In this document: positions 1 through 8,120 of the stretch, piece after piece | Numbering within the stretch: the first letter of the stretch is position 1 | How the letters are laid out: each line of letters starts with the position of its first letter | Assembly (NCBI GenBank): GCA_017554305.1 | Contig: JAFZIN010000020.1 | Span: 1-54,450 of the forward strand | From: Bacteroidales bacterium | Lineage (GTDB): Bacteria; Bacteroidota; Bacteroidia; Bacteroidales; UBA932 | DNA length: 54,450 nt | Direction: 5' to 3' | Position numbers and translations under genes: made by a program | The notes under the pieces: model-generated | Seen by the model: the letters and a program-made list of their open reading frames with translations, nothing else | What the model was told of the DNA's origin: nothing | Database searches by the model: none

Positions 1-563
1 ACGGAGGAGAAAATGTTGAGCGGGTCTTTGCCAATGTTGGAGGAGATGAAACCGGTGGAGGGGAGCATCATCATTGTAACATCCTGGGAGAGTTGCTCTT
101 CCACGCCCTGAGGGGTTGAGATTATCTGCTCAATGTGAGTGTAGTCTGAATCTGAGAGCATAAGAGGAATGTTGCCGTAGATGAAGTCTGTTATGCCGGA
201 GAGTTCTTCAAAATCTATCTGGGACATCACCTCACTTATATGTTTTGTGTGGGAGGAGGTGATTATGTTGGCAAAGGTCTCTACGGCCTGGGTGATTTGC
301 TCTTCTGCGTTTGCAGGCGCGGCGGTGGCGGATGGGTTTGCGGAGAAGAGAGCTATAACCCGCTGGCCGCCTGTAATATCCTGGTAGAGAGCCATTGCCC
401 TCTGCTGTTTGCCGCTTATGGGGAGGAAATCGTAGATGTTCTCATTGTACTTGAGTGCGGCGGTCATAACAATGAGAAGTATGGTTATGCCGGCCAGAAG
501 ACCAAAGCAGAGGCTCCGTTTTCTCTTAAGGTAATCGTAGATATTCAAGAAGAATTGCACCAT
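1..563 (-). CDS. RND/MMPL-type exporter, N-terminal part (cut by window edge)
   Basis: The minus-strand frame from ATG at 563 stays open to the left edge (187 codons). It begins with a short basic stretch (YLKRKR) and one hydrophobic segment at about residues 18-36. A long extracytoplasmic region follows, beginning KYNENIYDFLP, and this is how MMPL/RND transporters of aryl polyene and flexirubin clusters start. The gene begins four bases after the stop of the BtrH-like gene, so it is in the same operon. In related clusters such proteins are proposed to move the lipid or pigment product towards the outer membrane. That role is inference here, because the transmembrane core and motifs lie outside the window. 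Confidence 0.7.
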   Translation of the reverse strand, partial: MVQFFLNIYDYLKRKRSLCFGLLAGITILLIVMTAALKYNENIYDFLPISGKQQRAMALYQDITGGQRVIALFSANPSATAAPANAEEQITQAVETFANIITSSHTKHISEVMSQIDFEELSGITDFIYGNIPLMLSDSDYTHIEQIISTPQGVEEQLSQDVTMMMLPSTGFISSNIGKDPLNIFSS

Positions 564-567
564 CTTC

Positions 568-1596
568 TTATCTCAGGTATTGTTTTGAAACGGCGTAAAG
601 TTCCTTAAAGAAAGAGAGCTCTTTCTCTCCAATGGCCTGCAGCATATCTCCCAACTGGTCAAAGGTGTAGTTCTCCTCCGTGCTTCTCTTTTTAAACATT
701 CTGGAGATTTTGTAGGCAAAATCTCTCCACATATCTCCAATCTCAGTTATCCTTTGAGAGTAAGCGTTAAACTCCTCAATGCCTGTCTTTTGCGCGGCCT
801 CCTGCAGGAAGGCACCGTAAATGAATCGGAACCCTGCGCCGCCTGTTCCAATCTCCTCAAGCATACGAACAATCTGCGCAAGGTTCAGCAGTGCACGGCG
901 GCGCCCCATCTTCTTTTCCCATTTGCGGATTCTCTTGGAGAGATAGATAATGCCTTTGGCTCCCACAATGTGAACCGGGGTATAGGCCATAAGTTTGGAG
1001 GTCTTGCGTATAGATTTGAGAATGAGGAGCTTCATATTAGGAAGTTCCTTAGGTACCTCCTCAATCCAATACATCTGACCCATAAGCGGGTAGGTGCCTC
1101 CCTTTGCAAACCTCACGGTCTGAAGATCTTTTGCGGAGATGGTAACTTTCTGTGTAATGTTGGAATCTAAAACTGTATAGTCTCCGCTCTTTTCATCCTT
1201 TCCTATTACGCAGATATTGTGGCCGTTAAAGTGGAATCGGTACTCTATTGGAACGTAAGGCAGGTAGTACATTCCAACTACGCAGCCTACGGGGATGCCT
1301 CTCTTTAAGAGTTCATCAAGCTTACTCATTGCCTTCTCCTGATTGAAGAAGCGCTTGGTTTTTCTTCTGATTCCCAGCAGTTTGGTAATGCGGCTGAAGA
1401 AGACGCCCGGGAAGGTGCGGAATGATGTTACCGGCATTCCGCTAAGTTTTACAAATGGAAGATGGGTAAAGAACAATCCGCTTGAAAGGCCAAACACCAT
1501 TGGCTCAGAGAGGTTTATGCCGTAGTATCTGAGCAGGGCAGATACCGTTCCGTTCTCACAGTGGGCGGCCTGTTTATGTTCCAGTTTCAGTTCCAT
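568..1596 (-). CDS. BtrH N-terminal domain protein (C39-like fold)
   Basis: 342 residues. The first 40 residues (HKQAAHCENGTVSALLRYYG, Cys13) match the BtrH N-terminal domain, a papain/C39-like fold. BtrH itself transfers an acyl group from an acyl carrier protein in butirosin synthesis. The His expected to partner Cys13 is probably the one in FNGHNICVIGKD, near residue 125, followed by TVLDS. The C-terminal half is helical and resembles the DUF4872-type extension. Proteins like this recur in Bacteroidetes dialkylresorcinol/flexirubin clusters, and it sits here between the exporter and an HTH gene. An acyltransferase acting on carrier-bound acyl groups is plausible, but the substrate is unknown. 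A peptidase is less likely because no peptide precursor is visible. Confidence 0.75.
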   Translation of the reverse strand: MELKLEHKQAAHCENGTVSALLRYYGINLSEPMVFGLSSGLFFTHLPFVKLSGMPVTSFRTFPGVFFSRITKLLGIRRKTKRFFNQEKAMSKLDELLKRGIPVGCVVGMYYLPYVPIEYRFHFNGHNICVIGKDEKSGDYTVLDSNITQKVTISAKDLQTVRFAKGGTYPLMGQMYWIEEVPKELPNMKLLILKSIRKTSKLMAYTPVHIVGAKGIIYLSKRIRKWEKKMGRRRALLNLAQIVRMLEEIGTGGAGFRFIYGAFLQEAAQKTGIEEFNAYSQRITEIGDMWRDFAYKISRMFKKRSTEENYTFDQLGDMLQAIGEKELSFFKELYAVSKQYLR

Positions 1597-1605
1597 CTTT
1601 TCTAT

Positions 1606-2028
1606 TTAGGACTCTGTTTTGGTGTCTATCTGGGGAAGGCTTTTTAACTCCTCAACTGAGATTCTAAGAGCTTTGGCGTAGGTCTCCAGAGTTGCATCAT
1701 CCAGCTGGTTGAAATACTTGGGCTTAAGGTGTTTGCGAATGGTGTGCCTTCTCAGTCCTGTATATTTTGCCATGAGTTTTACGCTCATAATGTGCCTTGC
1801 AAGATGATACTCCAGAGGTGAACTCTCTCCCCTTTTTACTCTCTCTGCAATCTCACGGCACTTTTCTTTTATCTCATCCCAAGCCATATCAAGCGCCTCT
1901 GTTTTAGGGTCCCACCCGCCGCTGAGAACAGCCTTGTACTCACCGTTTTCATCCACCGCATAGTTTACATCTCTTACGATGGTATCTTTGTAGTACTTTA
2001 AATCCTGTGGAACGTCCTTAACCTTCAT
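1606..2028 (-). CDS. Small helix-turn-helix protein inside the resorcinol/polyene operon
   Basis: 140 residues. The first 65 residues are mixed and acidic. From about residue 75 (LEYHLARHIMSVKLMAKYTG, then LRRHTIRKHLKP) there is an HTH-like arrangement of the Cro/XRE sort with a basic second helix, followed by LDDATLETYAKALRISVEEL, which reads like the last helices of an XRE domain. It lies 12 bases after darB and ahead of the BtrH-like gene. It is probably a DNA-binding regulator of this cluster, but no operator could be assigned. A non-regulatory role cannot be excluded. Confidence 0.6.
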   Translation of the reverse strand: MKVKDVPQDLKYYKDTIVRDVNYAVDENGEYKAVLSGGWDPKTEALDMAWDEIKEKCREIAERVKRGESSPLEYHLARHIMSVKLMAKYTGLRRHTIRKHLKPKYFNQLDDATLETYAKALRISVEELKSLPQIDTKTES

Positions 2029-2040
2029 AGCGCCTTATAT

Positions 2041-3177
2041 TCAGCAGACTGTGAGCATGCAATAGCAGTAGGAGAAGCGGGCGCTCTCCGGTATCATAAC
2101 AAGAATCTTCTCTCCCTTCTTAAGTTTTCCGGAGTAGAGCAGTTCCTCTATCATTGCGTATGCGGAGGCGGATGCAATGTTGCCAACCTTTGGAAGATTA
2201 ACAAACCACTTCTCTTCATCAATGTAGAATCCGCGCTTTTTGGTCTCGCTTAAAATCTTCTCTTTAAAGAACATAGATGAGAGGTGAGGGAGGAACCAGT
2301 TTACACTGTCGGGAGTAAAATTATGCTTTTTGGCAAGCTGAAGGAGGAAGTCTATTCCTAAGCTCACAATGTGCTCAGAGAGCATGCGGGTATCCTGCTT
2401 AACTGCAAAGAGAGATTTTGTAAGCCACTCCTGCTCAGGGTATTCCGCCCATCCTTTGAGTTCTCCCTCCTCAGTTTTGTCTGCTCCGGCATACATGCAG
2501 GTAGGCTTGGTGTTGGCAAAGGAGGTAATCTCAATCCAATCTATCTTAAGTGAGAGTTGCTCTTTATTTGGCTGAGGTTCAAGTAGAAGCGCAAAGGCTC
2601 CGTCTGAGAGCATCCATCGTAGAAACTCCTTTTCAAAGGCCAGAATAGGCTGGTTTTCCAAAGAGGAGAGGTGCTCAGATTCCTTCTGAAAATAGGAGGC
2701 TTTCATCCAGGATGAGAGTCTCTCGGAGGCAGAGGCCACAGCCTTTTTTGCCTCTCCGGTCTTAACGGCCATGTAGGCGTATTTAAGAGCGTCTGCACCG
2801 GTGCAGCAGGAGCCGGAGAAGGAGACAACTTCTGTATTGCGGCTGCCGCCAAGAAGACCGTGAACCATAATTCCGTGGGATGGAACCAGTTGCTCCGGTG
2901 AGGAGGTTCCGCAGGAGAGAAGGTCTATGTCATCTATGGTGAAATTCTTGTCTAACAGACCCTTAACCGCATTGGCCGCCATCTGGGCGTTGGTGTGGGT
3001 AACGTTGCCGTTCTTATCCAGGGCATAGTATCTCTGCTTAATGCCGTTACGCATTAAGACAATCCTGCGCGCCTTGGACGGCTTACCGTTAACCATACCC
3101 AGATAACTCTCCATATCATCATTAGATACGGGGCTGTTAGGGAAGAACTTGGCCGCTTTGTTTATATATACTTCCAT
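2041..3177 (-). CDS. darB: DarB-like beta-ketoacyl synthase (KAS III fold)
   Basis: 378 residues, normal for the StlD/DarB family. The active-site nucleophile lies in SGSCCTGADAL (Cys124/Cys125). The other two members of the Cys-His-Asn set are visible as His298 in WFLPHLSS and Asn333 in VGNIASASAY. In characterised systems DarB condenses two acyl-derived chains into a cyclohexanedione, which becomes a 2,5-dialkylresorcinol. The next gene downstream in transcription is the HTH gene, and darA lies just upstream with a 15-base gap. It is probably cytosolic, since no signal or membrane segment is seen. Housekeeping FabH is a weaker alternative, because the long 200-260 insertion and the darA neighbour favour DarB. 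Confidence 0.85.
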   Translation of the reverse strand: MEVYINKAAKFFPNSPVSNDDMESYLGMVNGKPSKARRIVLMRNGIKQRYYALDKNGNVTHTNAQMAANAVKGLLDKNFTIDDIDLLSCGTSSPEQLVPSHGIMVHGLLGGSRNTEVVSFSGSCCTGADALKYAYMAVKTGEAKKAVASASERLSSWMKASYFQKESEHLSSLENQPILAFEKEFLRWMLSDGAFALLLEPQPNKEQLSLKIDWIEITSFANTKPTCMYAGADKTEEGELKGWAEYPEQEWLTKSLFAVKQDTRMLSEHIVSLGIDFLLQLAKKHNFTPDSVNWFLPHLSSMFFKEKILSETKKRGFYIDEEKWFVNLPKVGNIASASAYAMIEELLYSGKLKKGEKILVMIPESARFSYCYCMLTVC

Positions 3178-3192
3178 TAAAGGTATCTTGTT

Positions 3193-4086
3193 TTATAATT
3201 TACAGTCTCTTAGTTTATTACTCTTTATGTTGCGCAGCGGGCGGGTCAAATGGAAGACCAGTTGCGCAAACGGGGAGAGCACAAACAGCACAAACAGAAG
3301 GTAAAAATAGAAAAGATTTACTCTAAATTGTCGTTTAGGCTCCCTGTATCCCCCTTTTTTCCGTATGAACTTTGCCCATCTGCCAAAAATAGGGTAGGCG
3401 GTTTTCTCTAAAGAGAGTACGGATGGGCGGTATTTTATGGCCCCCTCCTTTAAGAGTTCATTCTGGAGCGTGGCGGTATTACCGCTTAATAATGAGTTCT
3501 CTATAACCTTTCCAAACTTGGCGGCGGCAGCAAGTTCACCTTCAGAAACTCCCGCCTCCGGCAGAATTTTGGTTGCCTGTTTCTTGCCGTGAAGAAGCCA
3601 ACGCACTATGGTTATGGCACTTACGTAGTTGGACGCAGAGTCCTGCAGAATGATCTGACCTCTGAAGTTGGCTCCTATCTCTTTGAATTTCAGCTTTAAA
3701 GCCTCCGATGTCTTAAGCCACATATTGCGGCAGACGTTCACAAAAACAACATCTCTGCCTTTGAGGAAATTCTTAACATTTTCATTGCAGAGGAAAGAGA
3801 GGAGCGGAAGTGACGGGGAAAGGAACCAGGATTGGGCTGCAATAATCACAATATCAGCATCCTGAGCATCTGTAAGGTTCAAGGGAGCAATGCCGGAAGT
3901 ACAGATTCCCAGACGGGTCTCCGGAAAGACCTCAAAGAACTCTCTTCTGCTCCACGGAAAAGGGTAGTGCTCCAGGGGTACAATCTCCTTGCAGATAACA
4001 TCTGTCTTTTCAAATCCTTTGCAGATGTTTTCCGCTGCCCTTAAAGCCTGGCCGCTCTGTGAATAGTAGAAGAGAACCGCTTTCAT
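3193..4086 (-). CDS. darA: DarA-like dialkylresorcinol condensing/aromatising enzyme
   Basis: 297 residues. The start MKAVLFYYSQSGQALRAAEN is a flavodoxin-type phosphate-binding loop. This matches the flavodoxin-fold DarA proteins annotated beside darB in Bacteroidetes. The region DIVIIAAQSWFLSPSLPL fits the second flavin-binding edge of that fold. A hydrophobic stretch near residues 255-280 (FYFYLLFVLFVLSPFAQLVF) suggests membrane attachment near the C terminus. In known pathways DarA acts with DarB to turn the dione into the aromatic resorcinol. The gene is separated by one base from the hotdog gene upstream. The family assignment is strong, the exact chemistry is inferred. Confidence 0.8.
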   Translation of the reverse strand: MKAVLFYYSQSGQALRAAENICKGFEKTDVICKEIVPLEHYPFPWSRREFFEVFPETRLGICTSGIAPLNLTDAQDADIVIIAAQSWFLSPSLPLLSFLCNENVKNFLKGRDVVFVNVCRNMWLKTSEALKLKFKEIGANFRGQIILQDSASNYVSAITIVRWLLHGKKQATKILPEAGVSEGELAAAAKFGKVIENSLLSGNTATLQNELLKEGAIKYRPSVLSLEKTAYPIFGRWAKFIRKKGGYREPKRQFRVNLFYFYLLFVLFVLSPFAQLVFHLTRPLRNIKSNKLRDCKL

Positions 4087-4087
4087 A

Positions 4088-4456
4088 TTACTCAGAGAAT
4101 CTGAATTTTAGAGTCATTACAACAAACAGGTTCTCTGCATCCTCAATGCTTACATTTGTTGTAAGACAGTCCTCTTCCTCCACCGTTTTGTTGAATACAA
4201 CGGAGTGCTCTCCGGTTGGAACAACGGGGAGTTTGAACTTCATGTTGCGGGCCTTGTAAAGCTCCAGCTTTCTGCCCAGATGTCTCTGCAAAATCTCCTG
4301 AGCAATCTGCACCAGACAAACGCCCGGCGTAACCGGATTCCCCGGAAAATGAACGCTGTAGAGATTGTGATTTGGGTTTAGCCTAATCACGCATCTGTAT
4401 TCACTTTCCAACTGAACCTCGGAAACTATGTGAAAAAAATCATCAATCAGTTTCAT
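4088..4456 (-). CDS. FabZ/ApeI-like hotdog dehydratase
   Basis: 122 residues, one hotdog domain. The segment YSVHFPGNPVTPGVCLVQ is the FabZ/FabA signature, with the conserved His in HFPGNPVTPG. In aryl polyene loci this protein (ApeI) removes water from 3-hydroxyacyl carrier-protein intermediates, building conjugated double bonds. It overlaps the preceding exported-protein gene by 14 bases, which indicates translational coupling. Because a second dehydratase-like gene (7668-8111) is also in the operon, the two may form a heterodimer, as ApeI and ApeP do. Confidence 0.8.
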   Translation of the reverse strand: MKLIDDFFHIVSEVQLESEYRCVIRLNPNHNLYSVHFPGNPVTPGVCLVQIAQEILQRHLGRKLELYKARNMKFKLPVVPTGEHSVVFNKTVEEEDCLTTNVSIEDAENLFVVMTLKFRFSE

Positions 4457-4892
4457 ACTGCCCTTTTAGCGGTGAAAATCTGTATTCTATTTTATGGCGG
4501 CCGGAAAAACAGATATCATCCTCCTCAAACCACATTTTCCGCCTCCCAGTTTTAATCTCATCTTTCTCAAACAGATGGGCAAGGATAAAGTTGAAATCCT
4601 TTCTTAGAGCCCTTCTTATAAACCACCTGTTTGCAGGGCCAATCACGTTGAGAATCCGGGCCTTGCCGTTCTCAAAGGTAAAATCAAACACCTTAACTCC
4701 CATCTCGTTTATTACCGTTCCCACAACAGAACCCTGCTCCCGGCTCTCCATAACGCATATTCCTGTAATTTGCTGCCCTCTTACAAAGATACGCAAATTA
4801 TACTCTTTGCAGAGCGAATCACTTTGCAAGGACTCCCCGCTGAGCGGAGAAAGTGAGAGAAGCAATATGTTAATCAACAGCAAAAATCTCAT
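4443..4892 (-). CDS. Small exported protein of the polyene/resorcinol cluster
   Basis: 149 residues with a clear N-terminal signal sequence (MRFLLLINILLLSLSPLSG). The rest is predicted beta-rich with alternating charged and hydrophobic residues and no cysteine lipobox. Size and place beside a LolA-like gene resemble the DUF3261-type lipoproteins of aryl polyene clusters, but the sequence alone does not prove this. It overlaps the LolA-like gene by 23 bases and the hotdog gene by 14 bases, so it is firmly part of the operon. It probably works in the periplasm on transfer of the lipid product. Confidence 0.55.
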   Translation of the reverse strand: MRFLLLINILLLSLSPLSGESLQSDSLCKEYNLRIFVRGQQITGICVMESREQGSVVGTVINEMGVKVFDFTFENGKARILNVIGPANRWFIRRALRKDFNFILAHLFEKDEIKTGRRKMWFEEDDICFSGRHKIEYRFSPLKGQYETD

Positions 4893-5496
4893 CCTTAAGT
4901 GGGGCGTTAATCTTTGTCTTATTGAGTTTTACAAGGGTCTCATCTCCGCTTTTTTCCACCATACGTACGCTGCTTACCATAGTGAAAGAGGGGTTGAAGA
5001 ATATTTCCACCACCTCATATATCTGTTTGAGTTCCTTCTTTTTAGGGTAGAGGCGGGCAAAGTAGGCCCCATCTTTCTCCCAAATCTCTGCACTGAAATC
5101 GGGAGAGTTTTTAAGCCCGGCACCCGTAATGCAGTCTACAATTATTCCTGTTATGCGGCGGAAAATCTTGTTCTCCTGAACGTTAATGTTCTGGGTTGAT
5201 TTTGAGGTCTTTATCTGCACATTGTCTCCGTTGAGAAGAAAGGTATAATCGTATGGAGAACTGTACTGCCAGAGTAGTCTGTTGGGCTTTTTAAAGTACA
5301 TCTTACCCTGTGAAACCATCTGACGGCTAAGCATTTTCATGCTCTTTGTCTGGGTAAATTCACACTGCATGGAGCTCATCTTTGCTCCCTCTGCATCTAT
5401 CTTTTCCAGTATCTCCTTCTGCTTCTCCGCCGTAAGTTTGTTCTGACCGGAGAGGGTAAGAGGAATGAGCAGTAATATAATGGCTAATAATCTCAT
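4870..5496 (-). CDS. LolA-like periplasmic lipid carrier
   Basis: 208 residues with a signal peptide (about residues 1-17, ending LTLSGQ). The pattern MQCEFTQTKSMKMLSRQMVSQGKMYFKKP then LLWQYSSPYDYTFLLNGD is typical of LolA: an early aromatic-Thr motif, GKMYFKKPNRLLW and a strand with the NGD turn. LolA family members bind acyl chains in a half-barrel. In aryl polyene and flexirubin clusters a dedicated copy probably carries the product, not lipoproteins, across the periplasm. It overlaps the upstream ketosynthase gene by four bases (ATGA). Confidence 0.8.
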   Translation of the reverse strand: MRLLAIILLLIPLTLSGQNKLTAEKQKEILEKIDAEGAKMSSMQCEFTQTKSMKMLSRQMVSQGKMYFKKPNRLLWQYSSPYDYTFLLNGDNVQIKTSKSTQNINVQENKIFRRITGIIVDCITGAGLKNSPDFSAEIWEKDGAYFARLYPKKKELKQIYEVVEIFFNPSFTMVSSVRMVEKSGDETLVKLNKTKINAPLKDEIFAVD

Positions 5497-6476
5497 AATC
5501 TTTTCAGTATGGTAAGTGAAACTTCATTCTTTTCCGTTCTGTTTATAACTATTATACTCCCGATAGTTTCTCTTTTCACTATATGTGCTGCAGCATAAAC
5601 ACCTGCCGCCGATGCTGCAAAATTCTCCCCGAACAAATTTTTGTAGGTAAGCAGAGGTTTGTTTTTAAAGAGCCTCTTTGCCATCTCAAAGTAAGGAGTG
5701 TCATTAGACGGGTTGCCGTTTGCTCCCGTCATAACGGCATCTATGTTCTTTACTTGTGCATCCTGCAACATCTTGTCTGCCACCTCTTTAACTCTCTCTA
5801 AAGAAGGGTTGTTCAGAAGGCGTACTCCTGCAAGTTCACATAGATTTTCATCAGACTCTTTGGTGTTAAGCATCATTGCAACGGAGATATCTGAGTAAGG
5901 AACCATACCTTCAACTCCAACATATCCTACCTTTTTTAAAAGTTCAAAGTGGATGGCGCTTGTTTCCTCATGCCCTCCAACAAGAGCGTTGGAGATATTT
6001 CCAAGCTGCATCTGCATAAAGCCGTCTGAAAGAGCGGCGTCAAAACTCATATTTGCGTGAGAGTATGTGGTGTTGTAACCCTTTGTTTCTGTTGCTATTG
6101 CAATGGTTGTGCTTACGGCGTTGTGGATGGCCTGCATAAAGAACATTGGGCTGAGTGCCTCCTCTTTGTTGCCGCAAAGTTCTTTGAGGAATCCGTTGGT
6201 TCTCTCCAAACTTCCAAAGCAGGTGCCGGAGATAATTGCATCCGGATGTTCAACGTTGCACCTCTTTAATACTTCTAATGAGACGGCCAGCGCACGCTTC
6301 AGATAGGCAGAGGAGCGGCGCATCTGGTTTGGCGCAAAGTACTGGCCCCAAGGGGGATCAACCGCCTTGGCAAAAGGCTCCTGGCACACAACGGGAGCCT
6401 TCATCCAGTTCTCTGAGAGAGGTTCCTGAATGGAGATCTGTGATGCGGCCTCTATGTAAACTCTTCCTGCTGTCAT
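5493..6476 (-). CDS. Ketosynthase-like chain-length factor, active-site Cys absent
   Basis: 327 residues, shorter than a normal KAS I/II (about 410). The fold is recognisable from IISGTCFGSLERT, MQAIHNAVSTTIAI, ALVGGHEETSA and VMTGANGNPSNDT. Where a ketosynthase has TACSS, this protein has YNTTYSHANMSF (residues 134-145) with no cysteine. It is therefore probably the non-catalytic partner (chain-length-factor type) of the ketosynthase encoded just upstream at 6473-7666, with which it overlaps by four bases. ApeC and related proteins in aryl polyene loci play this role. Confidence 0.75.
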   Translation of the reverse strand: MTAGRVYIEAASQISIQEPLSENWMKAPVVCQEPFAKAVDPPWGQYFAPNQMRRSSAYLKRALAVSLEVLKRCNVEHPDAIISGTCFGSLERTNGFLKELCGNKEEALSPMFFMQAIHNAVSTTIAIATETKGYNTTYSHANMSFDAALSDGFMQMQLGNISNALVGGHEETSAIHFELLKKVGYVGVEGMVPYSDISVAMMLNTKESDENLCELAGVRLLNNPSLERVKEVADKMLQDAQVKNIDAVMTGANGNPSNDTPYFEMAKRLFKNKPLLTYKNLFGENFAASAAGVYAAAHIVKRETIGSIIVINRTEKNEVSLTILKRL

Positions 6477-7666
6477 ACCTTTGAGAGAATAATTGAAGAG
6501 TCGTTTCCGCCAAAGCCAAAGGCGTTGCTCATTATGTTTTTAATCTCACCTTTTGGGTGAATATCTGTTACCGGAACAATGCCGTTCTCCATTGGGGTCC
6601 TAAAGTTGAGGCTTGCAGGAAGGAACTGTTTTTCAAGGACAAGCAGGGAGATGACCGCCTCAACTGCCCCGGAAGCTCCCGTTGTGTGCCCGGTGTAGGA
6701 CTTTGTGGAGGAGACCTCCGGAATCCTCTCTCCAAAGAGGCGTTTTATGGCACAGCTCTCGCTCTCGTCATTGTTCAAGGTGGCCGTTCCGTGTGCGTTT
6801 ATGTAGTCTATCTCCACCGGAGAAAGCTCCGCTTTCTCAAGAGCCTTTTGCATTGCCTGAAAGGCACCCTCTCCTGTAGGAGAGGAGGCGGTTTGATGGA
6901 ACGCGTCACAGGCGTTTCCGTACCCCGCAAGGCGGCATAACGGCCTCACCCCGCGCCTTTTAATGGAGGATTCACTCTCCAGCACAAGGTATGCGGCGCC
7001 CTCTCCCAGGTTAAGGCCTGCCCTCTCTTTGTCAAACGGACGGCAAGGGTGGGAATCCAAAATCATAAGGGAGTTGAATCCGTTAAGATGAAAGAGTGAA
7101 AGGCACTCCGCACCTCCCGCAACAACAATATCTGCCATATTGCTCTCAATCATAAAGGCTGCGGAAATAATAGCGTTGGTTGCAGAACTGCAGGCCGTAG
7201 AAACTGTTGATAAAGAGGCAAATGAGCCAAAGTAACCCGCAATCTCCTCAGTAGAGGTTCCGCAGTTGTGAATGGCTGCCGCGGCGTGCTCTCTGTCACA
7301 GTTGCTCTCATTTTCAAAGAAGAGTTCCCTACGGTCCATTCCGCCAACTATGGTAGATGAAACAAGGTGAACGCTACCAATATTTTCACTTTTAAGATTT
7401 GCCTCAGAGAGGGCCTCCCTTAAAGCAACAATTCCCATAAGAACGGTGCGGGATGTTAGCGGATTCTCCTTAATGCCAACCATTTGCATTAGCTCCGCAT
7501 TGCTCCTTTTAACCTCCCCCACAGGAATCTCCACGTGTTTGCTGGTAAGGTATTTCATACTCCCCACGCCGCTCCTTTTTTCAAGTAGGGCGGAGAGGGT
7601 CTCATCCTTTCCAACACCAATGGCGGAGATAACTCCGGCTCCCGATATGTAAACCGGTTTTCTCAT
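6473..7666 (-). CDS. Beta-ketoacyl-ACP synthase (FabF-like)
   Basis: 397 residues from ATG at 7666, which lies one base after the stop of the dehydratase gene; the longer frame to 7708 is rejected. The KAS I/II catalytic set is complete: Cys159 in STACSSATNAI, His292 in NAHGTAT and His327 in YTGHTTGASGA. The glycine-rich C terminus NAFGFGGNDS is typical. It elongates acyl chains on an acyl carrier protein by Claisen condensation with malonyl units. Its tight coupling to a Cys-less partner and two dehydratases points to polyene chain synthesis, not housekeeping fatty acid synthesis. Confidence 0.85.
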   Translation of the reverse strand: MRKPVYISGAGVISAIGVGKDETLSALLEKRSGVGSMKYLTSKHVEIPVGEVKRSNAELMQMVGIKENPLTSRTVLMGIVALREALSEANLKSENIGSVHLVSSTIVGGMDRRELFFENESNCDREHAAAAIHNCGTSTEEIAGYFGSFASLSTVSTACSSATNAIISAAFMIESNMADIVVAGGAECLSLFHLNGFNSLMILDSHPCRPFDKERAGLNLGEGAAYLVLESESSIKRRGVRPLCRLAGYGNACDAFHQTASSPTGEGAFQAMQKALEKAELSPVEIDYINAHGTATLNNDESESCAIKRLFGERIPEVSSTKSYTGHTTGASGAVEAVISLLVLEKQFLPASLNFRTPMENGIVPVTDIHPKGEIKNIMSNAFGFGGNDSSIILSKV

Positions 7667-7667
7667 C

Positions 7668-8111
7668 TTAAGCCTTATTCTCTCCTGCTTCTTTATCTGT
7701 AAGCACAATCTTTACATTTGCCTGAGCAACAAGCGTATCTCCCACCTTAACCGTAATATCTGCAAGGGTCAGATGAAAGACCTCCTCCAGAATGTGAACG
7801 TGAGTTGTAAGAACATCATTGCACTTAGGGCTGTAGAAAAACTCGCACTCCTTAACCGCACCAATGTATCCAATCTTTATAGACTCGTTTCTCCCTCTGT
7901 TTATGCAACCCATTCTGGCCGCACAGGACTGCATCATATTCTCCATAATTCCTGCAGTGGAGAGGGTGTTGTCATCTAAAAAAATATTATCCTCACGTAT
8001 TGTAAGTTCCGTGTAAGTGTCTGTACGGTCACTGCTTAAAACCTTGTCTACCATAACAATAGGCGGACGCTGAGGAATCAGTTTGGTTATTTCAATATCT
8101 ATGGGATTCAT
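7668..8111 (-). CDS. ApeP-like hotdog dehydratase
   Basis: 147 residues. The opening LIPQRPPIVMVDKVLSSD and the central helix AGIMENMMQSCAARMG match the ApeP branch of hotdog dehydratases found in aryl polyene clusters. A FabZ-type HFPG motif is missing, so it may be the partner of the HFPG-bearing protein at 4088-4456. It is the first gene of the cluster in reading direction and starts nine bases after thiN ends, so transcription may run through from the housekeeping genes upstream. Confidence 0.7.
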   Translation of the reverse strand: MNPIDIEITKLIPQRPPIVMVDKVLSSDRTDTYTELTIREDNIFLDDNTLSTAGIMENMMQSCAARMGCINRGRNESIKIGYIGAVKECEFFYSPKCNDVLTTHVHILEEVFHLTLADITVKVGDTLVAQANVKIVLTDKEAGENKA

Positions 8112-8120
8112 ACTGTATCT

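Noticed and set aside
754-1170. 138-codon plus-strand frame opposite the BtrH-like gene
   Set aside because: Shadow of a real minus-strand gene; no signal or motif.
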